Source: CAYGAM01 sp964347915
GTDB taxonomy: Archaea > Thermoproteota > Nitrososphaeria > Nitrososphaerales > Nitrosopumilaceae
Length of the DNA stretch: 21,682 bases
Assembly (NCBI GenBank): GCA_964347915.1
Contig: CAYGAM010000032.1
Span: forward strand, 1 to 21,682
Reading direction: 5' to 3'
Shown: positions 6,919 to 13,275 of the stretch, piece after piece
Position numbering within the stretch: position 1 is the stretch's first letter
How the letters are laid out: the number at the start of each line of letters is the position of its first letter
Notes under the pieces: model-generated
Told to the model about the DNA's origin: nothing
The model's input: the letters and a program-made list of their open reading frames with translations, nothing else
The model's database searches: none
Position numbers and translations under genes: made by a program

Positions 6919-8195
6919 TCCTTCACCTTTTTTATTGCGGTACGGTATGCTTCCCCGATGCGCGCCATGTCCTGTTCCATGTGCGCGTCTGAAATAAACA
7001 CCGCCTCAAAATGGGACGGCGCAACAAAGACCCCCTGCCGCAGCAGTTCGGCAAACATTGTCTGAAACTTTGCCGCATTCGCCATCGCTGCCGCACTATA
7101 ATCAGTCACCATGCCCTTTGTGAAGAATATCTGCATCATGGACGACACGTGGTTTATCTCGGCGTGCACCTTCGCATCTTCCGCCGCATCGGCTACGGTT
7201 TTAGCCAGCACTATGCAATTATTTTCCAGCTTGCAGTACAGCTTTTTTCCCTTGCGCTCAATCACGTCAAGAAAAGCCAGAGCGGCGCTTGTTGCAATCG
7301 GATTTCCAGCAAAAGTGCTTGCCTGATAGACGGGGCCGCGCGGAGCAAGGCTGCTCATTATATCTCGCCGTCCTCCAACGGCTGCTATTCCAAAGCCGCC
7401 CCCAAGCGCCTTTGCCAGCGTTGTCATGTCAGGCCGCACGCCGTAGCGCGCCTGGGCTCCGCCTGCGGAAACCCTAAAGCCCGTTACGACTTCGTCAAAG
7501 ATCAGCAGGACGCCTCTGCTTTTTGTAAGGCTGCGCACCTTTTTCAAAAATCCGCGTTTCGGCGGTATGGGACCCATGTTTGCAGGGACGGGCTCGATTA
7601 TGACGCATGCAATGTCGTCGTTCTCATCCAGAATCTCAGCCAGGCTGGACGGATCATTATACTTTGCTACCAGCGTATTTTCGGACACCTCGTCCAGCAC
7701 TCCGGCGGACACAGAGATGCCGCGGTGGGCTTGGCCGGATCCCGCCCGCACCAGGACAGAATCATGAGCTCCGTGATAGCATCCTTCGAACGTTACAATT
7801 TTTTTCTTGCCGGTAAAGCCTCTGGCCAGCCGGATTGCAGTCATCGTGGCCTCGCCGCCCGTGTTGACCAGTCTTGTCTGATGCATGCTTGGGTAGAGTT
7901 TTTTGATGCGCTGCGCAAGAATGGTCTCTTCGCGAGTCGGCGCGCAGTAAAGCGTGCCTCGTTCAAGCTGCTTTGCCACGGCAGATATGATTTCCGGCCT
8001 TTTGTGTCCCAGCAAGAGGGCTCCGTATCCATTGCACAGATCGATCATCTTGGCGCCGTTGGCATCCCAGATGTATGCGCCGCGCGCCCTTGCAATGAAT
8101 CTGGGATACGGCTCACAGTATCTGACAGGGCTGTTGACGCCAGACGGGATGATTCTGCGCGCCTTTGCAAAGTACGCGTACGATCTTGAAATCAA
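6906..8195 (-). CDS. hemL: Glutamate-1-semialdehyde 2,1-aminomutase
   Basis: HemL is a PLP enzyme that turns glutamate-1-semialdehyde into 5-aminolevulinate, the second step of the C5 route. The 429-residue product shows RRIIPSGVNSPVR at the N-terminus, LVNTGGEATMTAIRLAR, the PLP-contacting IFDEVVTGFR at about 232-241, and TTLAKALGGGFGIAAVGG with the Schiff-base Lys262. The only start codon that keeps the conserved N-terminus is TTG 8195, with GGTGATG upstream as a possible ribosome site. This TTG overlaps the stop of a 21-codon ORF that begins at the predicted transcription start. HemA and HemB, which act before and after it, are not in the window. It heads the hemL-hemC-SUMT-hemD operon. 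Confidence 0.96.
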   Translation of the reverse strand: MISRSYAYFAKARRIIPSGVNSPVRYCEPYPRFIARARGAYIWDANGAKMIDLCNGYGALLLGHKRPEIISAVAKQLERGTLYCAPTREETILAQRIKKLYPSMHQTRLVNTGGEATMTAIRLARGFTGKKKIVTFEGCYHGAHDSVLVRAGSGQAHRGISVSAGVLDEVSENTLVAKYNDPSSLAEILDENDDIACVIIEPVPANMGPIPPKRGFLKKVRSLTKSRGVLLIFDEVVTGFRVSAGGAQARYGVRPDMTTLAKALGGGFGIAAVGGRRDIMSSLAPRGPVYQASTFAGNPIATSAALAFLDVIERKGKKLYCKLENNCIVLAKTVADAAEDAKVHAEINHVSSMMQIFFTKGMVTDYSAAAMANAAKFQTMFAELLRQGVFVAPSHFEAVFISDAHMEQDMARIGEAYRTAIKKVKDCDT

Positions 8196-8257
8196 AGTGC
8201 ATCACCGGCGCCCGGCGGAGCTGCTCTGCGCGCCTTTGCGATGAGCCTTTTTGACAT
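8192..8257 (-). CDS. Possible 21-residue leader peptide ahead of hemL
   Basis: An ATG at 8257 opens a frame of 21 codons starting MSKRLIAKARR and ending in DAL, with stop TGA overlapping the hemL TTG (TTGA, 8195-8192). A TATA-like box at 8279-8287 lies about 26 bases before the ATG, so the transcript would begin at or very near it. This suggests a leaderless mini-gene that feeds ribosomes into hemL. An alternative is a frameshift that has split a longer hemL N-terminus. Nothing is recognised in the peptide, which is basic and rich in Ala and Arg. Confidence 0.4.
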   Translation of the reverse strand: MSKRLIAKARRAAPPGAGDAL

Positions 8258-8278
8258 ATGGTGCATTGATCTTACCTG

Positions 8279-8287
8279 ATTATTAGT
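8279..8287 (-). promoter_or_regulatory. Putative TATA box of the hemL operon
   Basis: The minus strand reads ACTAATAAT here, centred about 26 bases before the ATG of the mini-ORF at 8257. It is 88 bases from the hemL TTG, too far for a leaderless hemL transcript. Confidence 0.5.
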
Positions 8288-8392
8288 ATTGAGTCATCCC
8301 AGGCTGCGCCCCAAAACGGCGCGATGAACCTGCATGGTGCTGTCTGCGCTCTGGCAAAATTGTCCAGAGTGCAATTTTTCAAGCGCAAGGTC

Positions 8393-8440
8393 AAAGCTTG
8401 TTCCATAACCGCGCCTATACTCCCGCTCAAAAATGCTGTC
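8393..8440. repeat. TGTTCCATAAC element, copy 3 (diverged)
   Basis: The core TGTTCCATAAC at 8399-8409, preceded by AAAGCT, matches the family. The interior (CGCGCCTATACTCCCGCTCAAA) is only weakly similar. It faces hemL but lies about 110 bases from the hemL-side TATA box, unlike the other copies. GTTATGAGAAAC at 8490-8501 could be its inverted partner. Confidence 0.5.
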
Positions 8441-8489
8441 GCATTGAAGTGCAAATATAGGCACAAATCGTTGCTTTTCGGCGACAGTA

Positions 8490-8564
8490 GTTATGAGAAA
8501 CGGCACAGACACAAAGATCGTGTCATCTTTTACGTGTTCAGGCAGGATTATGGAACAAACTTAG
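8490..8564. repeat. TGTTCCATAAC element, copy 4, reverse orientation
   Basis: On the plus strand the conserved part reads CTTTTACGTGTTCAGGCAGG, then ATTATGGAACAAACTT ending at 8562. It matches copy 2 on the other strand over roughly 40 bases. The GGAACA end points at the acylphosphatase gene, 17 bases from its TATA box. Confidence 0.65.
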
Positions 8565-8574
8565 AAAAAGAGGC

Positions 8575-8584
8575 AAATATAATA
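8575..8584 (+). promoter_or_regulatory. TATA box of the acylphosphatase gene
   Basis: AAATATAATA lies about 29 bases upstream of ATG 8608, consistent with a leaderless or nearly leaderless transcript. Confidence 0.6.
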
Positions 8585-8607
8585 ACATCATTCCAATACA
8601 TAATAAC

Positions 8608-9240
8608 ATGGAACAAGCAGCACGCATACTAGTCAGCGGAATCGTACAGGGCGTAGCATTCCGCTACATTGTGCGGGATGCGGCCGGACAATATCATCTC
8701 AGGGGATACGTCAAGAACCTTGATGACGGCACAGTTGAGATCAAGTGCGAGGGCAGAAGAGAAGATATTGACAATCTTGTCAAATCAATACGCGGCTGCG
8801 CGGAGCCGGTACTTATAGACAATGTTGATGTGCAGTACGCGGAAGGCACGGGACAATTCAAGCTGTTCCGCATTGTGATCGGCGATATTGCAGAGGAGGT
8901 AGCAGAGGGATTCTCCACTTGGGCAATGTATATGGCGCGCGCCGATGCAAAACAGGACAAGATGCTTGAAAAGCAGGACAAGATGCTTGAAAAGCAGGAC
9001 AAGATGCTTGACGGCCAAGACAAGATGCTTGAAAAGCAGGACAAGATGCTTGACGGCCAAGAAAAGATGCTTGAAAAGCAGGACAAGATGCTTGACGGCC
9101 AAGAAAAGATGCTTGAAAAGCAGGACAAGACCGTAGCAGAAATACGCGCGCTTGCCTCAGACTTGCGCGATATGATGTACAGCAAGATGCAGAAAATGGA
9201 AAAAGACATTTCAGAGATCAAGGCGCATCTGCATATATAG
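8608..9240 (+). CDS. Acylphosphatase domain with long heptad-repeat tail
   Basis: Residues 1-92 form an acylphosphatase domain, a small cytoplasmic fold that hydrolyses carboxyl-phosphate bonds. The catalytic Arg19 is in GIVQGVAFRY and Asn37 in RGYVKNLDDGTVE, both intact, so activity is plausible. Residues about 93-114 (EEVAEGFSTWAMYMARA) are a linker also seen, from memory, in archaeal acylphosphatases with C-terminal extensions. Residues 115-177 are nine near-identical heptads of the type KQDKMLE/GQDKMLD, followed by a charged helix to 210. The tail should be helical and may oligomerise, although Gln rather than a hydrophobic residue takes one core position. Standard acylphosphatases have about 90 residues, so more than half of this protein is added. 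It has its own promoter and no operon partner. Confidence 0.9.
   Translation: MEQAARILVSGIVQGVAFRYIVRDAAGQYHLRGYVKNLDDGTVEIKCEGRREDIDNLVKSIRGCAEPVLIDNVDVQYAEGTGQFKLFRIVIGDIAEEVAEGFSTWAMYMARADAKQDKMLEKQDKMLEKQDKMLDGQDKMLEKQDKMLDGQEKMLEKQDKMLDGQEKMLEKQDKTVAEIRALASDLRDMMYSKMQKMEKDISEIKAHLHI
8950..9138 (+). repeat. Nine tandem 21-base units inside the acylphosphatase gene
   Basis: Nine in-frame 21-base units encode KQDKMLE or GQ(D/E)KML(D/E). Many are identical at the DNA level (AAGCAGGACAAGATGCTTGA), and the later part alternates two unit types as a 42-base higher-order repeat. This points to recent expansion by unequal exchange or slippage, so copy number may vary between strains. Confidence 0.95.
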
Positions 9241-9765
9241 AGACGCGCTGTTTCCGGCGCGCAAGCAGTACAGAATAACTTGCGCCACAATCATGGCGAG
9301 AACGCATTGGCCGGCTTGCGCAATGGCATGATTCAATCGTTGAAAATGCGTTGCTCCGATTCTGCCATTCGAGATCGCGCTTTAATCTGCGCCTTGTTTT
9401 GTATGCGGTTGCATTCTGCAGCCCATGACCAAGCGCGCCAGATCATCCGGTGCAGCAGCGTCCGCAGCACGACGAGTCAAGTTTTTGATGTCGGCCAAGC
9501 TTTTGATTGCCGTGCTGTCTGCGTCAGCAGCGCGCCGCATTGCACGGCACTTTGAGAAAAATTTCGCTCCCATCAGAGCAGGCGCGTCAGCCGGCGATTT
9601 GGCTGCGTGACTGCCGGAACATGCCGCGTTCTTGCATGCTTTTTTTTTTGTTGAGCCACCACATAAGCCAAAACGCTTCGCATATAGCTTTTTTGCCGCC
9701 GGATAATCTCATTGACGCTTCCAGACAGTTATGCCCATAAAGCAAACGAATGTCCAGCTGCTTTC
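9241..9765. other. Gene-poor stretch after the acylphosphatase gene
   Basis: Just past the acylphosphatase stop there is a small stem (CGCGC/GCGCG, 9244-9261). A run of ten or more T at about 9639-9649 is the best archaeal-style transcription stop in the window for plus-strand RNA. Apart from a weak small ORF (9425-9610) I see no supported gene. Confidence 0.45.
9425..9610 (+). CDS. Questionable small Ala/Arg-rich ORF
   Basis: This 61-codon frame begins MTKRARSSGAAASAARR, is very rich in Ala and Arg, and has one weakly hydrophobic patch (FLMSAKLLIAVLSA). In its favour, its stop lies about 30 bases before a T run that could end its transcript, and TTTTGTATG lies about 25 bases before the ATG. 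Against it, a frame of similar length is open on the other strand (9382-9573) and nothing is recognisable. It is more likely spurious than real. Confidence 0.25.
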   Translation: MTKRARSSGAAASAARRVKFLMSAKLLIAVLSASAARRIARHFEKNFAPIRAGASAGDLAA

Positions 9766-9848
9766 ATTAGCTGTTCTGCAACCTTGCCTGAACATGCAAA
9801 AATCTACAAGGCTTTTCTGCATGGACGCACCATTATGAAACAGACTTG
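9766..9848. repeat. TGTTCCATAAC element, copy 5
   Basis: TGTTCTGCAAC (9772-9782) is followed by CTTGCCTGAACATGCAAAAA, matching the family interior. The far end reads ATTATGAAACAGACTT at 9832-9847. Here it is this far end, not the core end, that points at the neighbouring gene (start 9894), with 17 bases to its TATA box. Confidence 0.6.
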
Positions 9849-9860
9849 CGTTATGCCAGA

Positions 9861-9868
9861 ATTTATTA
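9861..9868 (+). promoter_or_regulatory. TATA box for the gene at 9894
   Basis: ATTTATTA is centred about 30 bases upstream of ATG 9894. Confidence 0.5.
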
Positions 9869-9893
9869 GCAGAGGCTTCCATAAGCGCTCATA

Positions 9894-10205
9894 ATGGATT
9901 TTCATCCTTCGCAGATTCCTATTGCAAGGACGTTTGACGTAAAGGATGAAAAAGAGGCCGAAGCTGCTGCCGATGCAATGGTCAGGATGCGTATATCAGA
10001 CAGAAGCAATGGCTTCAAGGTGCTCATTCCAAAAGAGAAAAAGCGAGCCAAGCGAATAGGGTACACCGTAACCACCGCACTGAATAACGGTCTTAGAAGC
10101 ACGGATCAAAAAAGGGATCTTCGTTACTGGACATATCATCATGACAAGAACCACTATGCGATCGTATTTGTCAGCAACAGCGCGCTTGCAGCCATGAATT
10201 TGTGA
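9894..10205 (+). CDS. Hypothetical protein, 103 residues
   Basis: I do not recognise this protein. It is soluble-looking, strongly charged in the first two thirds (DVKDEKEAEAAADAMVRMR; PKEKKRAKR) and ends with a more hydrophobic stretch (YAIVFVSNSALAAMNL). The alternating pattern could form a small alpha/beta domain. Codon choice resembles the neighbours and a TATA box lies at a suitable distance, so I take it as real. It is transcribed alone and converges on the PAP2 gene. A repeat element of the GTTATGGAACA family precedes its promoter. Confidence 0.65.
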   Translation: MDFHPSQIPIARTFDVKDEKEAEAAADAMVRMRISDRSNGFKVLIPKEKKRAKRIGYTVTTALNNGLRSTDQKRDLRYWTYHHDKNHYAIVFVSNSALAAMNL

Positions 10206-10260
10206 TTTTGTGCAGAAAGCTCCGCATCTTGTACAGTAATTGTCCTGCAGATGTCGAAAA

Positions 10261-10926
10261 CTACAGCTTTAGCGTTTTGTACAGCTTGGAGCGGTGCCCC
10301 ACTGCGCCCGCAATCAAAAATCCAAGAATGATGCCGCCTGCAATATCCATCGGATAGTGCTGTATTACGTAAACGCGGCTTAGCGACACGAGCGCGGGAT
10401 AGAGCAGCAAAAGATAGCAGCCGCGCGGAAAGCGATCGGATAGCGCAAATCCCAGCACAAGTCCGAATGCAGCCGCCCTTGCAGCATGTCCTGAAGGATA
10501 CGACGAACCATAACTTCCAGAACAAAAGAGCGGAAACGTATCCGGGCTGCTGGCTATTGGAAATTCGACTCCCTCAAACTCCGTCTCCGGCGCATCCCTT
10601 GTTACGCCGCATTTAAGATAGCCCGTAGTCAGCGTAGCCAGAACAAGGCAGATTAGCAGGGTCAGCCCTATTCTTCTAGTTCTGCGAATTATCAGCAGTC
10701 CCACCCCGAAAAAGAGCATATAGTAGAGATCGCCGGTCTCTGTCGCAAACCACATGAAAAGATCAACTGCGGCGTTGCCTGCTGCAGAGTGGACATAATC
10801 GGATACAGGCTGATCCAGCGGATCGGCAGATCCGGAGAGGACAAGCGCGGTAACTAGAAAAAATCCCAGGCACAGCAAAATAAACGGCCTTGACCTAATC
10901 TCAAAAATCCACTTGCGCATCAGCAT
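10261..10926 (-). CDS. PAP2-family membrane phosphatase
   Basis: This 221-residue integral membrane protein belongs to the type 2 phosphatidic acid phosphatase superfamily, which removes phosphate from lipid phosphates such as polyprenyl diphosphate or phosphatidate-like lipids. All three signature blocks are present: KCGVTRDAPE (a K-x6-RP-like block with Ala in place of Pro after the spacing), SYPSGHAARAA with the catalytic His, and SRVYVIQHYPMDIAGG with the second catalytic His and Asp. About five or six membrane segments are predictable from hydrophobicity, the first at 15-31. The start at ATG 10926 is 23 bases from a TATA box; ATG 10920 is an alternative. It may recycle glycosyl carrier lipid, which is inference. 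Confidence 0.9.
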   Translation of the reverse strand: MLMRKWIFEIRSRPFILLCLGFFLVTALVLSGSADPLDQPVSDYVHSAAGNAAVDLFMWFATETGDLYYMLFFGVGLLIIRRTRRIGLTLLICLVLATLTTGYLKCGVTRDAPETEFEGVEFPIASSPDTFPLFCSGSYGSSYPSGHAARAAAFGLVLGFALSDRFPRGCYLLLLYPALVSLSRVYVIQHYPMDIAGGIILGFLIAGAVGHRSKLYKTLKL

Positions 10927-10944
10927 ATGCAGTGCAGCGCAGGC

Positions 10945-10954
10945 GAAATATGTA
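10945..10954 (-). promoter_or_regulatory. TATA box of the PAP2 gene
   Basis: The minus strand reads TACATATTTC, centred about 23 bases upstream of ATG 10926. Confidence 0.5.
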
Positions 10955-11170
10955 CCATTTCTATTTCAGGCATATTTCATGACTATGCCCATGCGGGCAA
11001 GAAGCAGAGTCTTTGCGCACAGAATCACAAGCAGGCTTTGGCTTATTCACTGCCTGCAGTGCAAGGGCATGCGCCATTCCTGCTGCTCTCATCAGATGCT
11101 GCAAGCGGCCAGACTGCACGGCAGTACAAGCAAGATCTCAAATCAGCGCGCGCATGCATGCCTCAAAGAA

Positions 11171-11178
11171 TTTTATCA
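11171..11178 (+). promoter_or_regulatory. TATA box of pgk
   Basis: TTTTATCA is centred about 26 bases before GTG 11200, which fits a leaderless transcript starting at the GTG. The rest of the 10955-11170 spacer shows only a short stem (TGCCC/GGGCA, 10986-10999). Confidence 0.55.
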
Positions 11179-11199
11179 TAGTGCAAAATGACATAATTT

Positions 11200-12426
11200 G
11201 TGAACATACTCACGCTTGATGACTTTGATCTTTCAGGCAAGACAGTCTTTCTTCGAGTCGACATGAACTGCCCCATTGATCCGCATACAATGAAGATTAC
11301 CGGCCGCAGGAGAATTGAAGATGCATGCGAGACCATACGCGGCATGAGTAATGCAAGGATTGTAGTGGCGTCTCATCAGGGCAGGGTGGGCAATAAGGAT
11401 TATACCGGAATGCGCGAGCATGCAAAGGTTTTGGAAGAATTGCTCAACACAAAGATACATTACGTAGAAGACGTGATAGGCGAAGCCGCCCAGCATGCAA
11501 TCAGAAATCTCAAGGACGGTGAAATTCTCCTGCTGGACAATCTCAGGCTTTGCGCGGAAGAAAACTACGAGTTTGCGCCGGAAGATGCGGCAAAAACGAT
11601 AATGGTGCAGCGGCTTGCAAAGCTTTTTGACATATGCGTTCTGGATTCTTTTCCCAGCGCCCACAGATCGCACCCATCAATTGTAGGATTCCCGCAGGAG
11701 CTGCCTGCATGCGCAGGTAGAATAGTGGAAAAGGAAGTGCGAAGGCTGGACGAAATAATAACTGTAGCAAAGGCGCCTCACGTCATAGTCCTGGGCGGCT
11801 CAAAAGTCGGAGACAGGCTGGAGGCAATGAAGATGCTCATCAGTACGGGCAGGGCAGATCACATACTCTTGACAGGCATGATCGGCAATGTCTTTTTGCG
11901 GGCCCAGGGCAGAATAAAATCCAGCATAGGAATAAAGCGCGAGGACGAGGTGGTGGCAAAGGCCCATGCCCTGATAGGCGAATATCCGGACGTCTTCTCC
12001 ACGCCTGTTGATGTTGCAATCGATCATATAGGGCGGCGGGTTGAGATGGATGTCAGGGAGCTGGGCCGCGACGACCACATATTGGACATGGGTCCCAAGA
12101 CAGTTGAGCACTATAGGAGGATCATAACCGGCGCCGGAACGGTCTTTATCAGCGGGCCGGCCGGATTTTTTGAGATGGAGCAGTTTAGTTTCGGAACAAA
12201 AGCTCTCTTAGAATGCGTGGCATCATCCATGGCGACCACGATTGTAAGCGGCGGGCACCTCACGTCGGCGCTAAAAAAATACGGCCTGGCAGACAGAATA
12301 GATCACATCAGCACTGCCGGAGGCGCGCTTGTGCTGTACCTTACAGGACAAAAGCTGCCCATGATAACCGCGCTGGAAGGCGCGGCCAAATCGCGCATGG
12401 CCGCGGAGCCAGGCGCCCGGAACTGA
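11200..12426 (+). CDS. pgk: Phosphoglycerate kinase, archaeal type
   Basis: PGK interconverts 1,3-bisphosphoglycerate plus ADP and 3-phosphoglycerate plus ATP. In autotrophic thaumarchaea it is expected to run in the gluconeogenic direction. The 408-residue product shows FLRVDMNCPID near residue 17, VVASHQGRVG, LLLDNLRLCAEE, AHRSHPSIVGFP, the ATP-side VIVLGGSKVGDRLEAM, TVFISGPAGFFE and the C-terminal HISTAGGALVLYLTG. Length and the SHQGRVG loop fit archaeal PGKs. GTG 11200 is chosen because the TATA box is 26 bases upstream and the frame begins at the family N-terminus. It stands alone and converges on the suf operon. Confidence 0.95.
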   Translation: MNILTLDDFDLSGKTVFLRVDMNCPIDPHTMKITGRRRIEDACETIRGMSNARIVVASHQGRVGNKDYTGMREHAKVLEELLNTKIHYVEDVIGEAAQHAIRNLKDGEILLLDNLRLCAEENYEFAPEDAAKTIMVQRLAKLFDICVLDSFPSAHRSHPSIVGFPQELPACAGRIVEKEVRRLDEIITVAKAPHVIVLGGSKVGDRLEAMKMLISTGRADHILLTGMIGNVFLRAQGRIKSSIGIKREDEVVAKAHALIGEYPDVFSTPVDVAIDHIGRRVEMDVRELGRDDHILDMGPKTVEHYRRIITGAGTVFISGPAGFFEMEQFSFGTKALLECVASSMATTIVSGGHLTSALKKYGLADRIDHISTAGGALVLYLTGQKLPMITALEGAAKSRMAAEPGARN

Positions 12427-12515
12427 TGCTGTTCCTGCCTGCCGATTTGGTGAAAAAACTGCGCAGCAGGCCAGGACAAAACGATGCATAAATCGGAATC
12501 AAGGCTGCGCCCGCG

Positions 12516-12761
12516 CTACGGCAGGCTGGCGCCGCACGGCTCGGGGCATGTCCTGGCCTCGTCTGAGCCAAGGCAGACATCCCGTCCGCACGCATCGCAT
12601 CGAAATTTTGCTACAGCACCGAACAGCTTGAACCAGATGGTGGTAAAGTTTTCCGCGATATTACGCATCATGCCGCGCTCGCACAAGAGTCGAAAATGCG
12701 GCTCAAGCCTGTCGACTGTCTCGTCCGAAGACGCCAGTCCATTCCTTTGCAGCATCGCCAA
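12516..12761 (-). CDS. Winged-helix-like protein with C-terminal zinc ribbon
   Basis: I do not recognise a named family. The C-terminus carries FRCDACGRDVCLGS and TCPEPCGASLP, two Cys pairs that look like a zinc ribbon. The part before it (LQRNGLASSDETVDRLEPHFRLLCERGMMRNIAENFTTIWFKLF) has the helix-turn-helix rhythm of a winged-helix domain. Coding character continues upstream of the first usual start (TTG 12761): the same frame reads IFTDDISLAIRRIIFEHFND back to about 12851, next to the sufU stop at 12841, without any ATG, GTG or TTG. The true protein is therefore probably about 110 residues with an unusual or mutated start. As the last gene of the suf operon it may sense or regulate iron-sulfur status; that is inference. 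Confidence 0.65.
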   Translation of the reverse strand: MAMLQRNGLASSDETVDRLEPHFRLLCERGMMRNIAENFTTIWFKLFGAVAKFRCDACGRDVCLGSDEARTCPEPCGASLP

Positions 12762-12840
12762 AACCTGATCGTTGTTGAACGGCTCGGCGGGATCGTTAAA
12801 GTGCTCGAATATTATCCGCCTTATTGCAAGAGATATGTCG

Positions 12841-13275
12841 TCAGTAAAGATTTGCCGCCTCTTCCTTTAGGCTGTCGACGCCGTCAGAGTCGTGCTTTGC
12901 AAGATGCTTGTACAGGGCGTACTTGAGAACCTTGAGGGACAGGAGCGCGCACTTTATTCGGACAGCCTGCAGATGCTCCAGTCCAAGCTCCGAGAGCACA
13001 TCGTCCTTTGCTATATTTCTCAAGTCTTCGATATCCTTGCCCTTTGCAATTTCGGTCAGAATCGAAGAGCACGACATGCATATTGCGCAGCCCTTGCCGT
13101 GAAACTTGATGTCCTCCAGCTTTTGTCCGTCAAACTTGAGATCCATGTCAATGCTGTCGCCGCAAAGCGGATTGGCGTCGTGATGCGAAACGTCCGGATT
13201 CTCAATGCGCCCAAAGTTGAGCGGATTGCGCGAATAGTCTATTATCATCTCATGATAAATGTCCGAATTGCTCAA
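12841..13275 (-). CDS. sufU: Iron-sulfur scaffold / sulfur acceptor SufU (IscU-like)
   Basis: SufU-type proteins take sulfur from the cysteine desulfurase SufS and pass it to the SUF assembly complex. The 144 residues keep the three ligand cysteines: Cys38 in NPLCGDSIDMDL, Cys63 in GKGCAICMSCSS and Cys109 in RIKCALLSLKV, with Asp40 after the first. Extra Cys residues in CAICMSC are a variation on the usual GC-x-IS-x-AS motif. The start is TTG 13275, which overlaps the sufS stop (TTGA, 13275-13272) after AAGGT, so the two are translationally coupled. Acting with SufS just upstream is the usual pairing. Confidence 0.93.
   Translation of the reverse strand: MSNSDIYHEMIIDYSRNPLNFGRIENPDVSHHDANPLCGDSIDMDLKFDGQKLEDIKFHGKGCAICMSCSSILTEIAKGKDIEDLRNIAKDDVLSELGLEHLQAVRIKCALLSLKVLKYALYKHLAKHDSDGVDSLKEEAANLY

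Noticed and set aside
7011..8189. Long open frame of 392 codons on the plus strand opposite hemL
   Set aside because: Shadow of hemL caused by codon composition; no start signal or family resemblance, while hemL has all its motifs.
8945..9136. Regularly repeated sequence that could suggest a CRISPR array
   Set aside because: The units are contiguous 21-base in-frame repeats without spacers and encode the heptads of the acylphosphatase tail.
9382..9573. Minus-strand ORF of 63 codons in the 9241-9765 spacer
   Set aside because: It overlaps another open frame on the plus strand, has no promoter in a suitable place and no recognisable product.
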